Shown here: positions 1 through 8,056 of the stretch, in pieces
Position numbering within the stretch: the stretch's first letter is position 1
Layout of the letters: each line of letters opens with the position of its first letter
From: Bacteroidota bacterium
GTDB taxonomy: Bacteria; Bacteroidota; Bacteroidia; Cytophagales; Cyclobacteriaceae
Length of the DNA stretch: 46,567 bases
Assembly: GCA_024280115.1 (NCBI GenBank)
Contig: JAJRQT010000070.1
Coordinates: forward strand, 1 to 46,567
Direction: 5' to 3'
Made by a program: the position numbers and the translations under genes
Notes under the pieces: model-generated
Told to the model about the DNA's origin: nothing
Database searches by the model: none
Seen by the model: only the letters and a program-made list of their open reading frames with translations

Positions 1-20
1 CAAATAAATAAAAATTAACC

Positions 21-68
21 ATGGGGAGAAAACTAAAACTTTTACCTCGCAAGAGGTATATTCCCCAT
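21..68. other. Nested inverted repeat (hairpin)
   Basis: An outer 7-bp inverted pair, ATGGGGA at 21-27 and TCCCCAT at 62-68, encloses an inner perfect hairpin, ACCTC-GCAA-GAGGT, at 44-57. Neither orientation has a convincing terminal T-run directly after the stem, so it may be a structured RNA end or a repeat remnant. It lies downstream of the tiny minus-strand ORF at 109-180. Confidence 0.35.
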
Positions 69-108
69 CCTGAAATTTCATTACCAAAAATCTGATTTTT
101 TTCTTAGG

Positions 109-180
109 TTAACGACTATGGTGAGGACACAAACCTTGGCAGAGCGGTTTATTGAAAGTCTTTAATTTGAGCATATCCAT
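109..180 (-). CDS. Tiny ORF (23 aa) with a strong ribosome binding site
   Basis: On the minus strand ATG (178-180) is preceded by an A-rich stretch and GGAGG (185-189), 4 nt from the start. This is a near-perfect Shine-Dalgarno sequence, which is rare in this window. The frame reads MDMLKLKTFNKPLCQG and ends LCPHHSR before TAA at 109-111, about 23 residues with two Cys. No family is recognised. The 3' half overlaps a GGTTTGTGTCCTCAC motif related to the palindromic repeats at 17.96-18.03 kb, so part of the frame may be repeat DNA rather than selected coding sequence. It could be a leader peptide, a start left over from a deleted gene, or chance. Confidence 0.25.
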   Translation of the reverse strand: MDMLKLKTFNKPLCQGLCPHHSR

Positions 181-319
181 AATACCTCCTTTTTACTAAA
201 TCAAAAATAGTAATTTTCAAATCATAAGAAAATAGGCAAAAACCCGTAGTTTGAGATATTGTGAAAAGATTCTTTATGGCAGGCATGAAAAAGAAAACTA
301 TATGTATAAATAAAGATTG

Positions 320-697
320 ATGAGTAATTCCACTTTCCCATCCGTAAATTTTGACTTAACTCAATTATCCACCGATCAAATGATCGAAGTTGATCGATTG
401 ATGAGCGAATATTATGGCATCACCCTTGTTCAAATGATGGAGCGCGTAGGACTTAACCTGGTCCGGTTGGCTCATAAATTTGCACAGACAGAACATTCAT
501 TTTTCGGAACATTTCGGTTTACTGAATGGTTACCTAAAAGAGGTTTATTTATTCTGGAAATCAAAACGCAAGTCGGTCAACTTTTTTTGGCAGATATCGG
601 TGTGCCACGTCAGCTATATATAAAAATGAGAGTGAATTTAGAGGGGAATCCTTTTGAGGAATCTGGAATAGTACGTTTGTATTGTAAAAGGATCTGA
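320..697 (+). pseudogene. Remnant of NAD(P)HX epimerase (YjeF N-terminal domain), core deleted
   Basis: The reading frame (ATG 320; the TTG at 317 is less likely) gives about 125 residues. The first 50 match the start of YjeF_N/NAXE proteins (LSTDQMIEVDRL, YGITLVQMMERVG). The last 55 match the end of the same domain (LPKRGLFILEIKTQVGQLF then LADIGVPRQLY). Family members need about 130 more residues between these parts, the Rossmann-like core that binds NAD(P)HX. The ends join in frame near residues 50-57, so one internal deletion explains the gene. The full enzyme epimerises damaged NAD(P)HX, usually fused to or beside the ADP-dependent dehydratase, which is not in view. The product should be inactive as an epimerase. 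Expression or a new role cannot be excluded. Confidence 0.7.
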
Positions 698-761
698 AAT
701 TTCGAATTCTATCCACTTTATGGTGTCGATTTCATCAATCTGAATAATTATTCAAGCCAAT

Positions 762-1352
762 CTACGTAACAAGAATTAGAACCAGTCCGGAAAGAATCAG
801 GAAAAGACTGAAAATGTTCAGCGGTATTTGAAGTTTTGGATTTCCAATAATCCGGAGATTGTTCAATACAATGAATGATAAACTTCCAAGTCCCAGCGTC
901 AGTAAATAAAACCACAAAAAACTTTCTGTGTGCAAAAAACTTCTTCCGTATTCAAATCCCAATGTTAATCCAAGAATATAGAAGGTGCTCTTAATTAGGT
1001 TATGTGCCGTATTTTTTGTAAAAATCAAAAGAACTCCAATAAATATTAACCCCACCTTATTCAGCATTGAAGTAGTAAAATCATTGTGTATCTGGTATCC
1101 GAGTACTAATCCCAAAAATAATGCGGCAAAAAACTGCCACCGGATCTGTAAAGATCTTCCTGAAAAATTGGCATTAAAAGCCAATATTCCCAGCCCAATA
1201 AATGGAAGAATCTTAGCCAGAAAGAAAAGCGGTAAATATGCTTTGATGTATGCCTGCTCAATGTCATGGCTTATGGTGTGCGCAAATACGCAGTTTGACG
1301 ACAGAAAAAAAATCAGAAAGAGGGATGGCGTTAAAAAGTACTTATTGTTCAT
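762..1352 (-). CDS. Multi-pass membrane protein, possibly HupE/UreJ-like
   Basis: This protein of 196 residues begins with a hydrophobic signal-like segment ending near FAHTIS. Five to six further hydrophobic helices follow, with Gly-rich turns (ILPFIGLGILAF, LFLGLVLGYQI, GLTLGFEYGRSFLH). The cleavable leader ending in Ala-His, the size and the helix layout recall HupE/UreJ proteins, which are linked to nickel or cobalt uptake. The usual His-rich metal motif is not clear, so the family call is tentative. It is the last gene of a minus-strand series, 34 bp after the mutarotase stop, and is probably co-transcribed with it. No metal-dependent partner enzyme is nearby. Confidence 0.5.
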   Translation of the reverse strand: MNNKYFLTPSLFLIFFLSSNCVFAHTISHDIEQAYIKAYLPLFFLAKILPFIGLGILAFNANFSGRSLQIRWQFFAALFLGLVLGYQIHNDFTTSMLNKVGLIFIGVLLIFTKNTAHNLIKSTFYILGLTLGFEYGRSFLHTESFLWFYLLTLGLGSLSFIVLNNLRIIGNPKLQIPLNIFSLFLILSGLVLILVT

Positions 1353-1386
1353 ACTAAAATTCTGTTTTCTGAAATCTGCCTACAAT

Positions 1387-1710
1387 CTAATCCTGATGAA
1401 AAACTTCTTCCATATTGGCCCACCATTCGCCTTCATTACAACTTTCAAGTGGTGATTGACAGGGTTTGCAAACCGACCACCATTTTTGTGTAACCGGGTC
1501 CGCGGCCATCTTTTCCATATCTGCTTCAAAATCAGTTCCTGTATATTCAAAATAGCTGAACAAGTAATCATCTTTCAGATATATGGAATAGTTCCGGATA
1601 TTGCACTCGTTGATCATTTTTAAAACATCTGGCCATACTGAAGCGTGTAACTTCTTGTATTCTTCAATTTTTTCAGGTTTTACTTTGATAACCATTCCGT
1701 ATCGTTGCAT
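1387..1710 (-). CDS. rhaM: L-rhamnose mutarotase family protein
   Basis: This protein of 107 residues has the full length and layout of the RhaM/DUF718 family: start MQRYGMVIKVKPEKIEEYK, then HASVWPDVLKMI, NYSIYLKD, LFSYFEY, and the C-terminal DPVTQKWWSVCKPCQ with a Trp-rich tail. RhaM interconverts the alpha and beta anomers of L-rhamnose. Related proteins act on L-fucose, and the sequence alone does not fix the sugar. The family is a dimeric ferredoxin-like fold with a catalytic His; the His in HASVW is the candidate. It follows the UROD-like gene by 11 bp, so the two are very likely one transcript. No rhamnose kinase, isomerase or aldolase gene is in the window, so the catabolic partner must lie elsewhere. 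Confidence 0.85.
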   Translation of the reverse strand: MQRYGMVIKVKPEKIEEYKKLHASVWPDVLKMINECNIRNYSIYLKDDYLFSYFEYTGTDFEADMEKMAADPVTQKWWSVCKPCQSPLESCNEGEWWANMEEVFHQD

Positions 1711-1721
1711 GATAGTTTAGT

Positions 1722-2918
1722 TTAAATTTCTTCATTAAATGCGCCCAGTTGAAGCGGATATTTGCCATACTCCCGGACTAGGTTTACAATATAATCATAG
1801 GTATGACCAGACACTTCACTAGAAACGGAATGATCTGATTGGAATATAAATCCACCCCCTTTAGCAGCGTTTAATTTTCTTAATACCTCTTTTCGGATCA
1901 AATCCTTATTACCTGTTTCCCAAACCTGAATATTGCTATTCCCGCAATAGCCAATTTGATGACCGAATTTACGTTTAAGCTCTACTGCATCCATATTCGC
2001 CTTTACCTCAAGAGGATTGTACGAATCAACACCTATTTCTATAAAATCTTCAAAGATCAGATGCACATTTCCGCAGCCATGGTAAATAACAGGTAATCCG
2101 TGCCTATGGCACTCTTCAACCATTGCTTTTACCCAGGGTTTGAAATACATCCTCCAATATTCCGGATCGAACAACATGGTTTGGCTGTAGGCGACATCAC
2201 CCCAAATGACCATTCCATCCAGCAATCCATCTGCAGCTTTAATCTGAGCTTTCATACAATCGAGGTAGAATTGGCCGATCCTGTTAATACAAGCTCCCAG
2301 CCTGTCCTGGTACATTCCCATCCAAAAAAGTGTATTTCCCTGTCCTACCAGGCGTGTTAAACATTCAGAACTTTCGATCATACTGCCATATACGGGAAAG
2401 TCAGGGCGTAACTTTTTCACTGTTTCGATCCAGGGAGGGGAGTTTCTTTCAAAACCATCTCCAACTCCTGCTATCTGGTTATCACCTTCTTCAAAATATC
2501 GTCTTCTGTCATAAGGATCATCAAATTTGAATGCTTCTAATTTCTCAATTGTGTCTGTATCCCATGATATAAATTCGGGCATTGGGAAATCGAATTTTTT
2601 CCGCATCGTGGTTCTGAATCCGGTTTTAACAACCACCTCAGATTCATCCTCCCGTAGCGTTTCAAAGGGCTGGATTTTTGGATCCATATTCGGAATCGTC
2701 ACAATCCAGTCGAGGTCGTAGTAATAATATGGATCAGCATCGTCTGGCAGGCTAAGCTCCTTTCTCCATCGTTTAATAAAACTTCCCCAAAAGAAATCAC
2801 TTATTGGGACTCGATCGGCTTCTTCGTGATTTAATGTTTTATTTAACCGCTCAAGTTTTATTAAAGTATTCTCTGAGCGTCTCTGAACTTTATCCGATTT
2901 TCCAACAGTATTGAACAT
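1722..2918 (-). CDS. Uroporphyrinogen decarboxylase-like (UROD/MtaA superfamily) protein
   Basis: This protein of 398 residues is a TIM-barrel UROD-superfamily member. Markers are the N-terminal RVPISDFFWG, the central DGMVIWGDVAYSQ, VIYHGCGNVHLIFEDF, VDSYNPLEVKANMD, and the C-terminal GGGFIFQSDHSVSSEVS. True HemE proteins carry a different N-terminal PVWFMRQAGR-like motif that is absent here, so this is not the haem enzyme. The His-x-Cys-Gly in YHGCGN resembles the zinc-ligand region of MtaA/CmuA-type methyltransferases, but methyl transfer is only an inference. Such proteins are often found with sugar-use genes in Bacteroidota. Here it leads an operon with an L-rhamnose mutarotase, which suggests a role with deoxysugars or methylated sugars. 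The start is supported by AAGGA about 10 nt upstream of ATG. Confidence 0.75.
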   Translation of the reverse strand: MFNTVGKSDKVQRRSENTLIKLERLNKTLNHEEADRVPISDFFWGSFIKRWRKELSLPDDADPYYYYDLDWIVTIPNMDPKIQPFETLREDESEVVVKTGFRTTMRKKFDFPMPEFISWDTDTIEKLEAFKFDDPYDRRRYFEEGDNQIAGVGDGFERNSPPWIETVKKLRPDFPVYGSMIESSECLTRLVGQGNTLFWMGMYQDRLGACINRIGQFYLDCMKAQIKAADGLLDGMVIWGDVAYSQTMLFDPEYWRMYFKPWVKAMVEECHRHGLPVIYHGCGNVHLIFEDFIEIGVDSYNPLEVKANMDAVELKRKFGHQIGYCGNSNIQVWETGNKDLIRKEVLRKLNAAKGGGFIFQSDHSVSSEVSGHTYDYIVNLVREYGKYPLQLGAFNEEI

Positions 2919-3022
2919 CTTTATTTTCCTTATGGTTTTATCGCTAATTTAGTAGAAATGTATAAGTTATAATTGTATTGGCACATTTTCATTTGTTGAC
3001 ATTCATAAAAAACGAACTTAAT

Positions 3023-4000
3023 ATGAAAATCAGAATTATAATTACAATCCTTGGACTTTTAATATTCAACTTTACTTTCGGGCAAAACCAAGAGAAATAT
3101 TCGGAGTTTGTCAAAGAAGCCTGGAAACTCTACGAATCTGAAAACTATAAAAAGTCAGCGGACAAATATAAAGAGGCATTTGACCAAATGGATGGAAAAG
3201 CATATCCAAATGACAGATATAATGCTGCTTGTTCATATGCATTATCCAAAAATTCAAAATCTGCTTTTTATCATTTATTTCGACTTGCAAATGATTCTGG
3301 TTATAAAAATTACGGACATATAACAACCGACACTGATTTAAACATCTTGCATGAAGACAGTTGTTGGGATGAACTTATAGCAATTGTAAGATCAAATAAA
3401 GAAGAAGCTGAAAAAGATTTAGATAAACCTTTAGTTGCCTTTCTTGATACAATATACCAAGAAGACCAAAAGTATAGAAAACAAATTGATAAAATAGAAA
3501 AGAAATATGGATGGGAATCTGACGAAATGAAAGCCCATTGGGAAATCATTAATAAAAAAGATTCAATAAATCTAGTCAAAATCAAAAAAGTATTAGATGA
3601 AAAGGGTTGGTTAGGTGCTGATATAATTGGAGAACAAGGAAATAGTACATTATTCTTGGTTATTCAACATTCTGACCTTAAGACTCAACTTAAATATTTG
3701 CCAATGATGAGAAAGGCCGTGGAAAAAGGAAATGCAAGTGCAAATAGTTTGGCTCTTTTAGAAGATAGGGTTGCCTTAAGACAAGGTAAACGACAAATTT
3801 ACGGCAGCCAAATTGGAAGAGAGCAAGAAACAGGTGAATATTTTGTTTCGCCATTAATCGACCCGGAAAATGTTGATAAAAGGCGTGCTGAGGTTGGACT
3901 TGGACCACTTTCAGACTATATAAATCATTGGAATATGACTTGGGATATTGAAAAACACAAGGAACGCACTAAAAAGATTGAAGCCGAAAAAAACAAATAA
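3023..4000 (+). CDS. Secreted or periplasmic DUF6624 protein with a TPR-like N-terminus
   Basis: The ATG at 3023 is chosen over an upstream TTG because it starts a clean signal peptide (MKIRIIITILGLLIFNF, cleaved after FGQ). The product is about 325 residues. After the leader, residues 20-125 form TPR-like helices (SENYKKSADKYKEAF, YNAACSYAL). The C-terminal 190 residues match the DUF6624 pattern: YRKQIDKIEKKYGW, KVLDEKGWLGADIIGEQG, LVIQHSD, LALLEDRVALRQGKRQIYGS and a terminal GLGPLSDY. The function of DUF6624 is unknown. The gene stands alone, about 150 bp before the amidohydrolase gene, and looks more AT-rich than its neighbours. Confidence 0.75.
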   Translation: MKIRIIITILGLLIFNFTFGQNQEKYSEFVKEAWKLYESENYKKSADKYKEAFDQMDGKAYPNDRYNAACSYALSKNSKSAFYHLFRLANDSGYKNYGHITTDTDLNILHEDSCWDELIAIVRSNKEEAEKDLDKPLVAFLDTIYQEDQKYRKQIDKIEKKYGWESDEMKAHWEIINKKDSINLVKIKKVLDEKGWLGADIIGEQGNSTLFLVIQHSDLKTQLKYLPMMRKAVEKGNASANSLALLEDRVALRQGKRQIYGSQIGREQETGEYFVSPLIDPENVDKRRAEVGLGPLSDYINHWNMTWDIEKHKERTKKIEAEKNK

Positions 4001-4154
4001 CGAAATACAAACATGTATAAAAATAATAGCCGAAATAATAGTAAATTCAAGGGTTGTAGCCCACTTCATCTTTTTTGTGACTTGACTATGGATTAAGTCC
4101 GCAAACGGTTACTATTCTTATACTCAATGTTAAAATATAAAAAACTCCAACTTT

Positions 4155-5468
4155 ATGAAAAAGAAATTGAATTTGCTCCCTTTTGTTTTGCTACTGGCAT
4201 TTATTTCATGTTCTGCTCCGGGCGATCAGAAAGAAAACCGGAAGCAACGTATAATATTTCCAATTACTGAAGTAAACAGTGACGAAATCCCAATTGGTAA
4301 AAGCACAATAGCTTTTGTTGGCGTTTCGCTTATTGATGGTATCGGTGAATCTTCAATAAAAAATGCGAGTGTAATTGTAAGTAATGGTATTATTACCGGG
4401 ATAGGGGAGACCGGTATATTGCAGATTCCTGAGGGTGCAGAAAAAGTAAATGGAGAAGGGTTAACCCTCATGCCGGGATTGATTGATGCTCATTACCATA
4501 ATGCCAAGAATTTCCCGACCATATATTTAAAGCGCGGTGTTACCTCCCTGAGGGACCCCGGAATTTGGATTGAAGATTATGACAGTCAAAGACAAAATGG
4601 AGACCCTCTTCCAAGGCTTTTCCTTACGGGCCCACATTTAGACATGCCTCCACCAACCTGGCCCAAAGATTGTTATGTGGTTCGCGACAAAGCCGAGGTA
4701 AAAGCGGCGATGGACTTTTTAATTGGCCAGGGATCCACAGCCATTAAAATATATCACAGGCTATCACTCGGATTGATTGAAGAAGTATGCAAAATAGCCC
4801 ATAAACACGGTCTTCCTGTAACAGCACATTTAGAAATTACAGATGCGCGGCAGGCCATTTTAGCTGGATTGGATGGCGTTGAACATGTAACTTCATTGGG
4901 TACGGCATTAATTTCACGCAAAAAAGCAGAAGTTTACCGGCAAAGGATTATGGCCAATAGTGAAGAGCGGAAACCTGGGAGATATGAAATGTGGAAAGAC
5001 ATTGATGTCAATAGTAAAGCGGCGGATTCTTTGATCAATTTTTTGGTAGAACATCAAACATTTTTGACGCCTACATTAGGAACTTTTGAATACAGGCTTG
5101 AACCGGAAAAACATGATAGTACAGCGGCAGAAGGCTTTACGAACATGATGGCTTTTATTGGCAGGTGTGCCAAAGCCAATGTCAGGATTGTGGTGGGCTC
5201 GCATGGTCCCTGGAGTAAATATAATAAGAGGGGATGGACCTATCAGTATGAAATGGAACTGCTGGCCAAAACTGGAATGGAAAATATGGAGATCATAAAA
5301 GCGGCAACCATAGAAAATGCCAGGTTTTTCAAGGTTGATCATCGCCTGGGGAGTGTTGAAAAAGGCAAACAGGCCGATCTGATTTTAGTAGAAGGCGATC
5401 CTGTTGCTGACATTAAGGCTATGTATAATGTAAAAAGGGTAATGCTGAATGGAGCATGGGTGGAATGA
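4155..5468 (+). CDS. Amidohydrolase family lipoprotein
   Basis: This protein of 437 residues starts with a lipoprotein signal (LLLAFISCSAPGD), so it should be membrane-anchored outside the cytoplasm. The body is a metal-dependent amidohydrolase TIM barrel of the imidazolonepropionase/prolidase-like type. The metal pair is in LMPGLIDAHYHN (H113, H115), a possible bridging Lys is in IKIYH, and further His are in VTAHLE and GVEHVT. The C-terminal LGSVEKGKQADLILVEGDP returns to the beta-sandwich. At the place of the usual GTDAG, which carries the last metal ligand and proton-shuttle Asp, the sequence reads VVGSHGPW (H350), so that Asp is missing. The substrate is unknown; relatives cleave dipeptides or cyclic amides. 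It stands alone and converges on the DUF5703 gene. Confidence 0.8.
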   Translation: MKKKLNLLPFVLLLAFISCSAPGDQKENRKQRIIFPITEVNSDEIPIGKSTIAFVGVSLIDGIGESSIKNASVIVSNGIITGIGETGILQIPEGAEKVNGEGLTLMPGLIDAHYHNAKNFPTIYLKRGVTSLRDPGIWIEDYDSQRQNGDPLPRLFLTGPHLDMPPPTWPKDCYVVRDKAEVKAAMDFLIGQGSTAIKIYHRLSLGLIEEVCKIAHKHGLPVTAHLEITDARQAILAGLDGVEHVTSLGTALISRKKAEVYRQRIMANSEERKPGRYEMWKDIDVNSKAADSLINFLVEHQTFLTPTLGTFEYRLEPEKHDSTAAEGFTNMMAFIGRCAKANVRIVVGSHGPWSKYNKRGWTYQYEMELLAKTGMENMEIIKAATIENARFFKVDHRLGSVEKGKQADLILVEGDPVADIKAMYNVKRVMLNGAWVE

Positions 5469-5577
5469 TGTATGGCTCGAGAGCATTTACGCACTTAGAA
5501 TTCAAAGAAAAATTAAGTAGCAGTAGCAGGAGGCAGCAAAAGCGGAATAAGTGTGTTGGCAAATGTCATTAACTTAA

Positions 5578-5685
5578 GCTTATCCCCTCAGAGTTACCAG
5601 CCCCCTTCAGAGTCCCTTGCCAGGAGACTCTGAGGAGGAATGCAACCAGGAGACTCTGAGGGGGGAAGCAACTAAGGGGAAAAGC
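5578..5685. repeat. Palindromic and tandem repeat between convergent genes
   Basis: Two tandem copies of about 27 bp, each starting CCAGGAGACTCTGAGG (near 5620 and 5647), are preceded by their inverse, CCCCTCAGAGT at 5584-5594, which pairs with ACTCTGAGGGG at 5653-5663. A second inverse copy, TTCAGAGTC, lies near 5606. An outer TATCCCCT and AGGGGA pair flanks them. The RNA would fold on either strand between the convergent ends of the amidohydrolase and DUF5703 genes. It could be a bidirectional terminator or a REP-like element. Confidence 0.55.
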
Positions 5686-5723
5686 ATCTTAGTGTGAAAC
5701 AATCTCTCAATCGTATCTGATTA

Positions 5724-8054
5724 TTATTTTATAATAATATCTTTTTCCCGGGACTCAGGTGTAACTTTCAGATCTTTGATGACGCCGTTTATAATTTGTC
5801 CTTCAATGGTTGTGTTATACGGTGCGTGCAATTTAAAATCTCCGTTCCATTCTTTGGGCCACGCCGGGAGGAGATATATCTTTTTTGAGTATGGATCCAC
5901 CTGGATTAGCATCGATTGAAAGGCTTTCATCAATACGCCACCATGATCCTGGTCCGGAGTCCAGTCGTAATTTGGCCCCCAGAAGGCGGGAAATCTGGAA
6001 TTTTTATCATAGGTCTTCGCACGGCCAACGAGGTTGTTTTTGGCCTGCTCTGTCAATCCCATGTACGCCATGAAAATATCATCCTGCCTCCAGCCAAAAT
6101 CACCTTTATCCCAGCGATGTTCTAAAGCATTTATTCCCAATTCCAAATTGGGATTGCCAATGCCAATGAGCCTGAAGGGGAATACCGCATATAATTCCGG
6201 ATTCTCCACATTACGCTTATTTTCAAACCGGGTAGCAGGAGCGAGCGCTTTTCCCGATGGTGTGTCGCGGACAGGAATTTCTGGTAGTTTTGCAGCAAAT
6301 GTTTTCCAGAATTGCCTGTCTTGCTCATTTGTTAAGCTTTCAGGCAATGCTGTCAATCGCCTGGTGACGCCGTGCAAACCGGCGAGCTCAGGCATGGGAT
6401 TCGTGCAATCCCACCACGTCTCTGCTGACTGTGAAGGAAACATAACCAATTTGCCGTTTTCGTTTGTTTTATAATAATTATCAAAAAAATTCATTACCTG
6501 GTTGGCAACCGGAATTATTTTTTCACAAAGGAAATTTTCATCCATAGTATAATCATAATAATTGAGCATCATAAACACTAGTTCCGGCCCTGCAACCCAT
6601 TCCCATTTATGATACCCGCTCTCCTGCAATGGGTCTTTGCGCTCTTCAAACGGAACCCAGCCATAAGTTGAAGTGAAAACTGATCCCCAGAAATACAGCA
6701 CTTCCGGGAAATAAGCGCCATCAAAACCAAAATATTTCTTTGTGCGATACTTACTGAGGTTAAAAATTTCATTGGTGTACATGTGAAAGAAAGGCTGCAT
6801 CAGGTCATAATCGCCGGCAGCACACATGCTGAGATAAGGTAATCGTGTATTTTGCCACCAGTATCCGGGTCCCCATCTCCTGTAATCCGCATCTCCCGGC
6901 TTTTCAGAGAATGGAACAGTGAATATGGAACCGTTGAATTTTATCGGGTATCGACCGCGGCCTGCCGAAGCATCAATAAACCGTTGAAGCGCATAGGCTC
7001 TCGATACAATGTAGGCCTCATTATCGTCAGATAAATCACTACTATCCGCAGGTGTTGCATGTATCCAGCTCCTGTTCCAGAACTCAGCCCACCATTTATT
7101 GTGAGAATCTTGTCGTTCTTCAAATGATATTGCTTCTGTTTGAGAAACCAGTTTTTCTGTTGCATTTAGCCATCTTTCAGGAGAAGAAGGATATTTGGTT
7201 ATAACATAAACATTAAGTCTACCGGTTTTTGATGAGGATGTTTCAAGGGTAAGATCATTTATCCTTACAGGTTCAGTGCCTGTTATAATAGCGCCAAATG
7301 TCCGGTACAGGATTGGGTCTTCTTTAAAATACTCCGACAGTCCCTGAAGTTTATTAGTAAGGTCAAAACCATCTGATTTTTTATTGTAATGGTACCAGCC
7401 GATATATTCTTTTTTACCACTTATAATGACATCAGGCTCCACAATTACGGGCTCGTGCAAGCTGCCTGTTTTAGACCTATCCTCCATCAGGTCACTTGTA
7501 TTGAGCTCAGGAAGCTCATAGGGTTCCGTACGCCACAATTCAATATTTGCGCTCATTTTTAAAGGGATTGAGCTTTTATTTGTAATATGAATAACGGGGT
7601 GATTCGCGTCAACAAATACCTGGAGGTTAAAACCTGCTTGTTTCCCATTATAAACACCCGAAGAGCTGATTAATATTGTCCCGGTTTTTAAATCCAGTTC
7701 CTGCTTAAACTGACTCCCGGGAAAAACTATAGCAGGTTCGCATTTTACTCTTACCTTCCCAACTTTTAGCAGGCGACCATTATCTCCCCAGGAATCTGTT
7801 TTTCCAATATAAAAGCAAATATCACCGTTTTCTTCCACCCATACATTCAGTCCGATATCACCATTACCAATGGGCATAGAACCGTTATAGTCTTTACTGG
7901 GCGAATTCCAGATCACATTATAATTGTCTAGGGCACTTTTATTCGTTGATTGAGTGACATTGCCCTCCCGGCAACCCGAAATAATATATATGAATAGGAG
8001 CCAAAAGATAATCGGCACATTCCCGGTGAAACCTATTTTTCTCATATTATTCAT
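5724..8054 (-). CDS. DUF5703 domain lipoprotein, probable glycoside hydrolase
   Basis: This protein of 776 residues has a signal segment with lipobox IISGC. Its N-terminal domain fits DUF5703: YNVIWNSPSKDYNGSMPIGN, then GDIGLNVWVEENG, FYIGKTDSWGDNGRLLK and DANHPVIHI. The C-terminal two thirds looks like an (alpha/alpha)6 toroid (WAEFWNRSWIHA, RRWGPGYWWQNTRLPY, PAFWGPNYDWTPDQDHGG). This is the overall plan of GH95-type enzymes, which also open with a P-[IV]-GNG motif. It is the last gene of a minus-strand block. Its ATG lies 2 bp from the GH2 stop, so the two are co-transcribed. No substrate is established. The GH95 and GH2 neighbours suggest action on a fucose- or galactose-containing glycan. 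Confidence 0.75.
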   Translation of the reverse strand: MNNMRKIGFTGNVPIIFWLLFIYIISGCREGNVTQSTNKSALDNYNVIWNSPSKDYNGSMPIGNGDIGLNVWVEENGDICFYIGKTDSWGDNGRLLKVGKVRVKCEPAIVFPGSQFKQELDLKTGTILISSSGVYNGKQAGFNLQVFVDANHPVIHITNKSSIPLKMSANIELWRTEPYELPELNTSDLMEDRSKTGSLHEPVIVEPDVIISGKKEYIGWYHYNKKSDGFDLTNKLQGLSEYFKEDPILYRTFGAIITGTEPVRINDLTLETSSSKTGRLNVYVITKYPSSPERWLNATEKLVSQTEAISFEERQDSHNKWWAEFWNRSWIHATPADSSDLSDDNEAYIVSRAYALQRFIDASAGRGRYPIKFNGSIFTVPFSEKPGDADYRRWGPGYWWQNTRLPYLSMCAAGDYDLMQPFFHMYTNEIFNLSKYRTKKYFGFDGAYFPEVLYFWGSVFTSTYGWVPFEERKDPLQESGYHKWEWVAGPELVFMMLNYYDYTMDENFLCEKIIPVANQVMNFFDNYYKTNENGKLVMFPSQSAETWWDCTNPMPELAGLHGVTRRLTALPESLTNEQDRQFWKTFAAKLPEIPVRDTPSGKALAPATRFENKRNVENPELYAVFPFRLIGIGNPNLELGINALEHRWDKGDFGWRQDDIFMAYMGLTEQAKNNLVGRAKTYDKNSRFPAFWGPNYDWTPDQDHGGVLMKAFQSMLIQVDPYSKKIYLLPAWPKEWNGDFKLHAPYNTTIEGQIINGVIKDLKVTPESREKDIIIK

Positions 8055-8056
8055 TT

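Noticed and set aside
985..1455. A 156-codon plus-strand frame across the membrane protein and mutarotase genes
   Set aside because: It is antisense to two genes with clear family or membrane signatures, and the product looks random.
6034..6474. A 146-codon plus-strand frame inside the DUF5703 gene
   Set aside because: It is the antisense shadow of a well-supported glycosidase-like gene.
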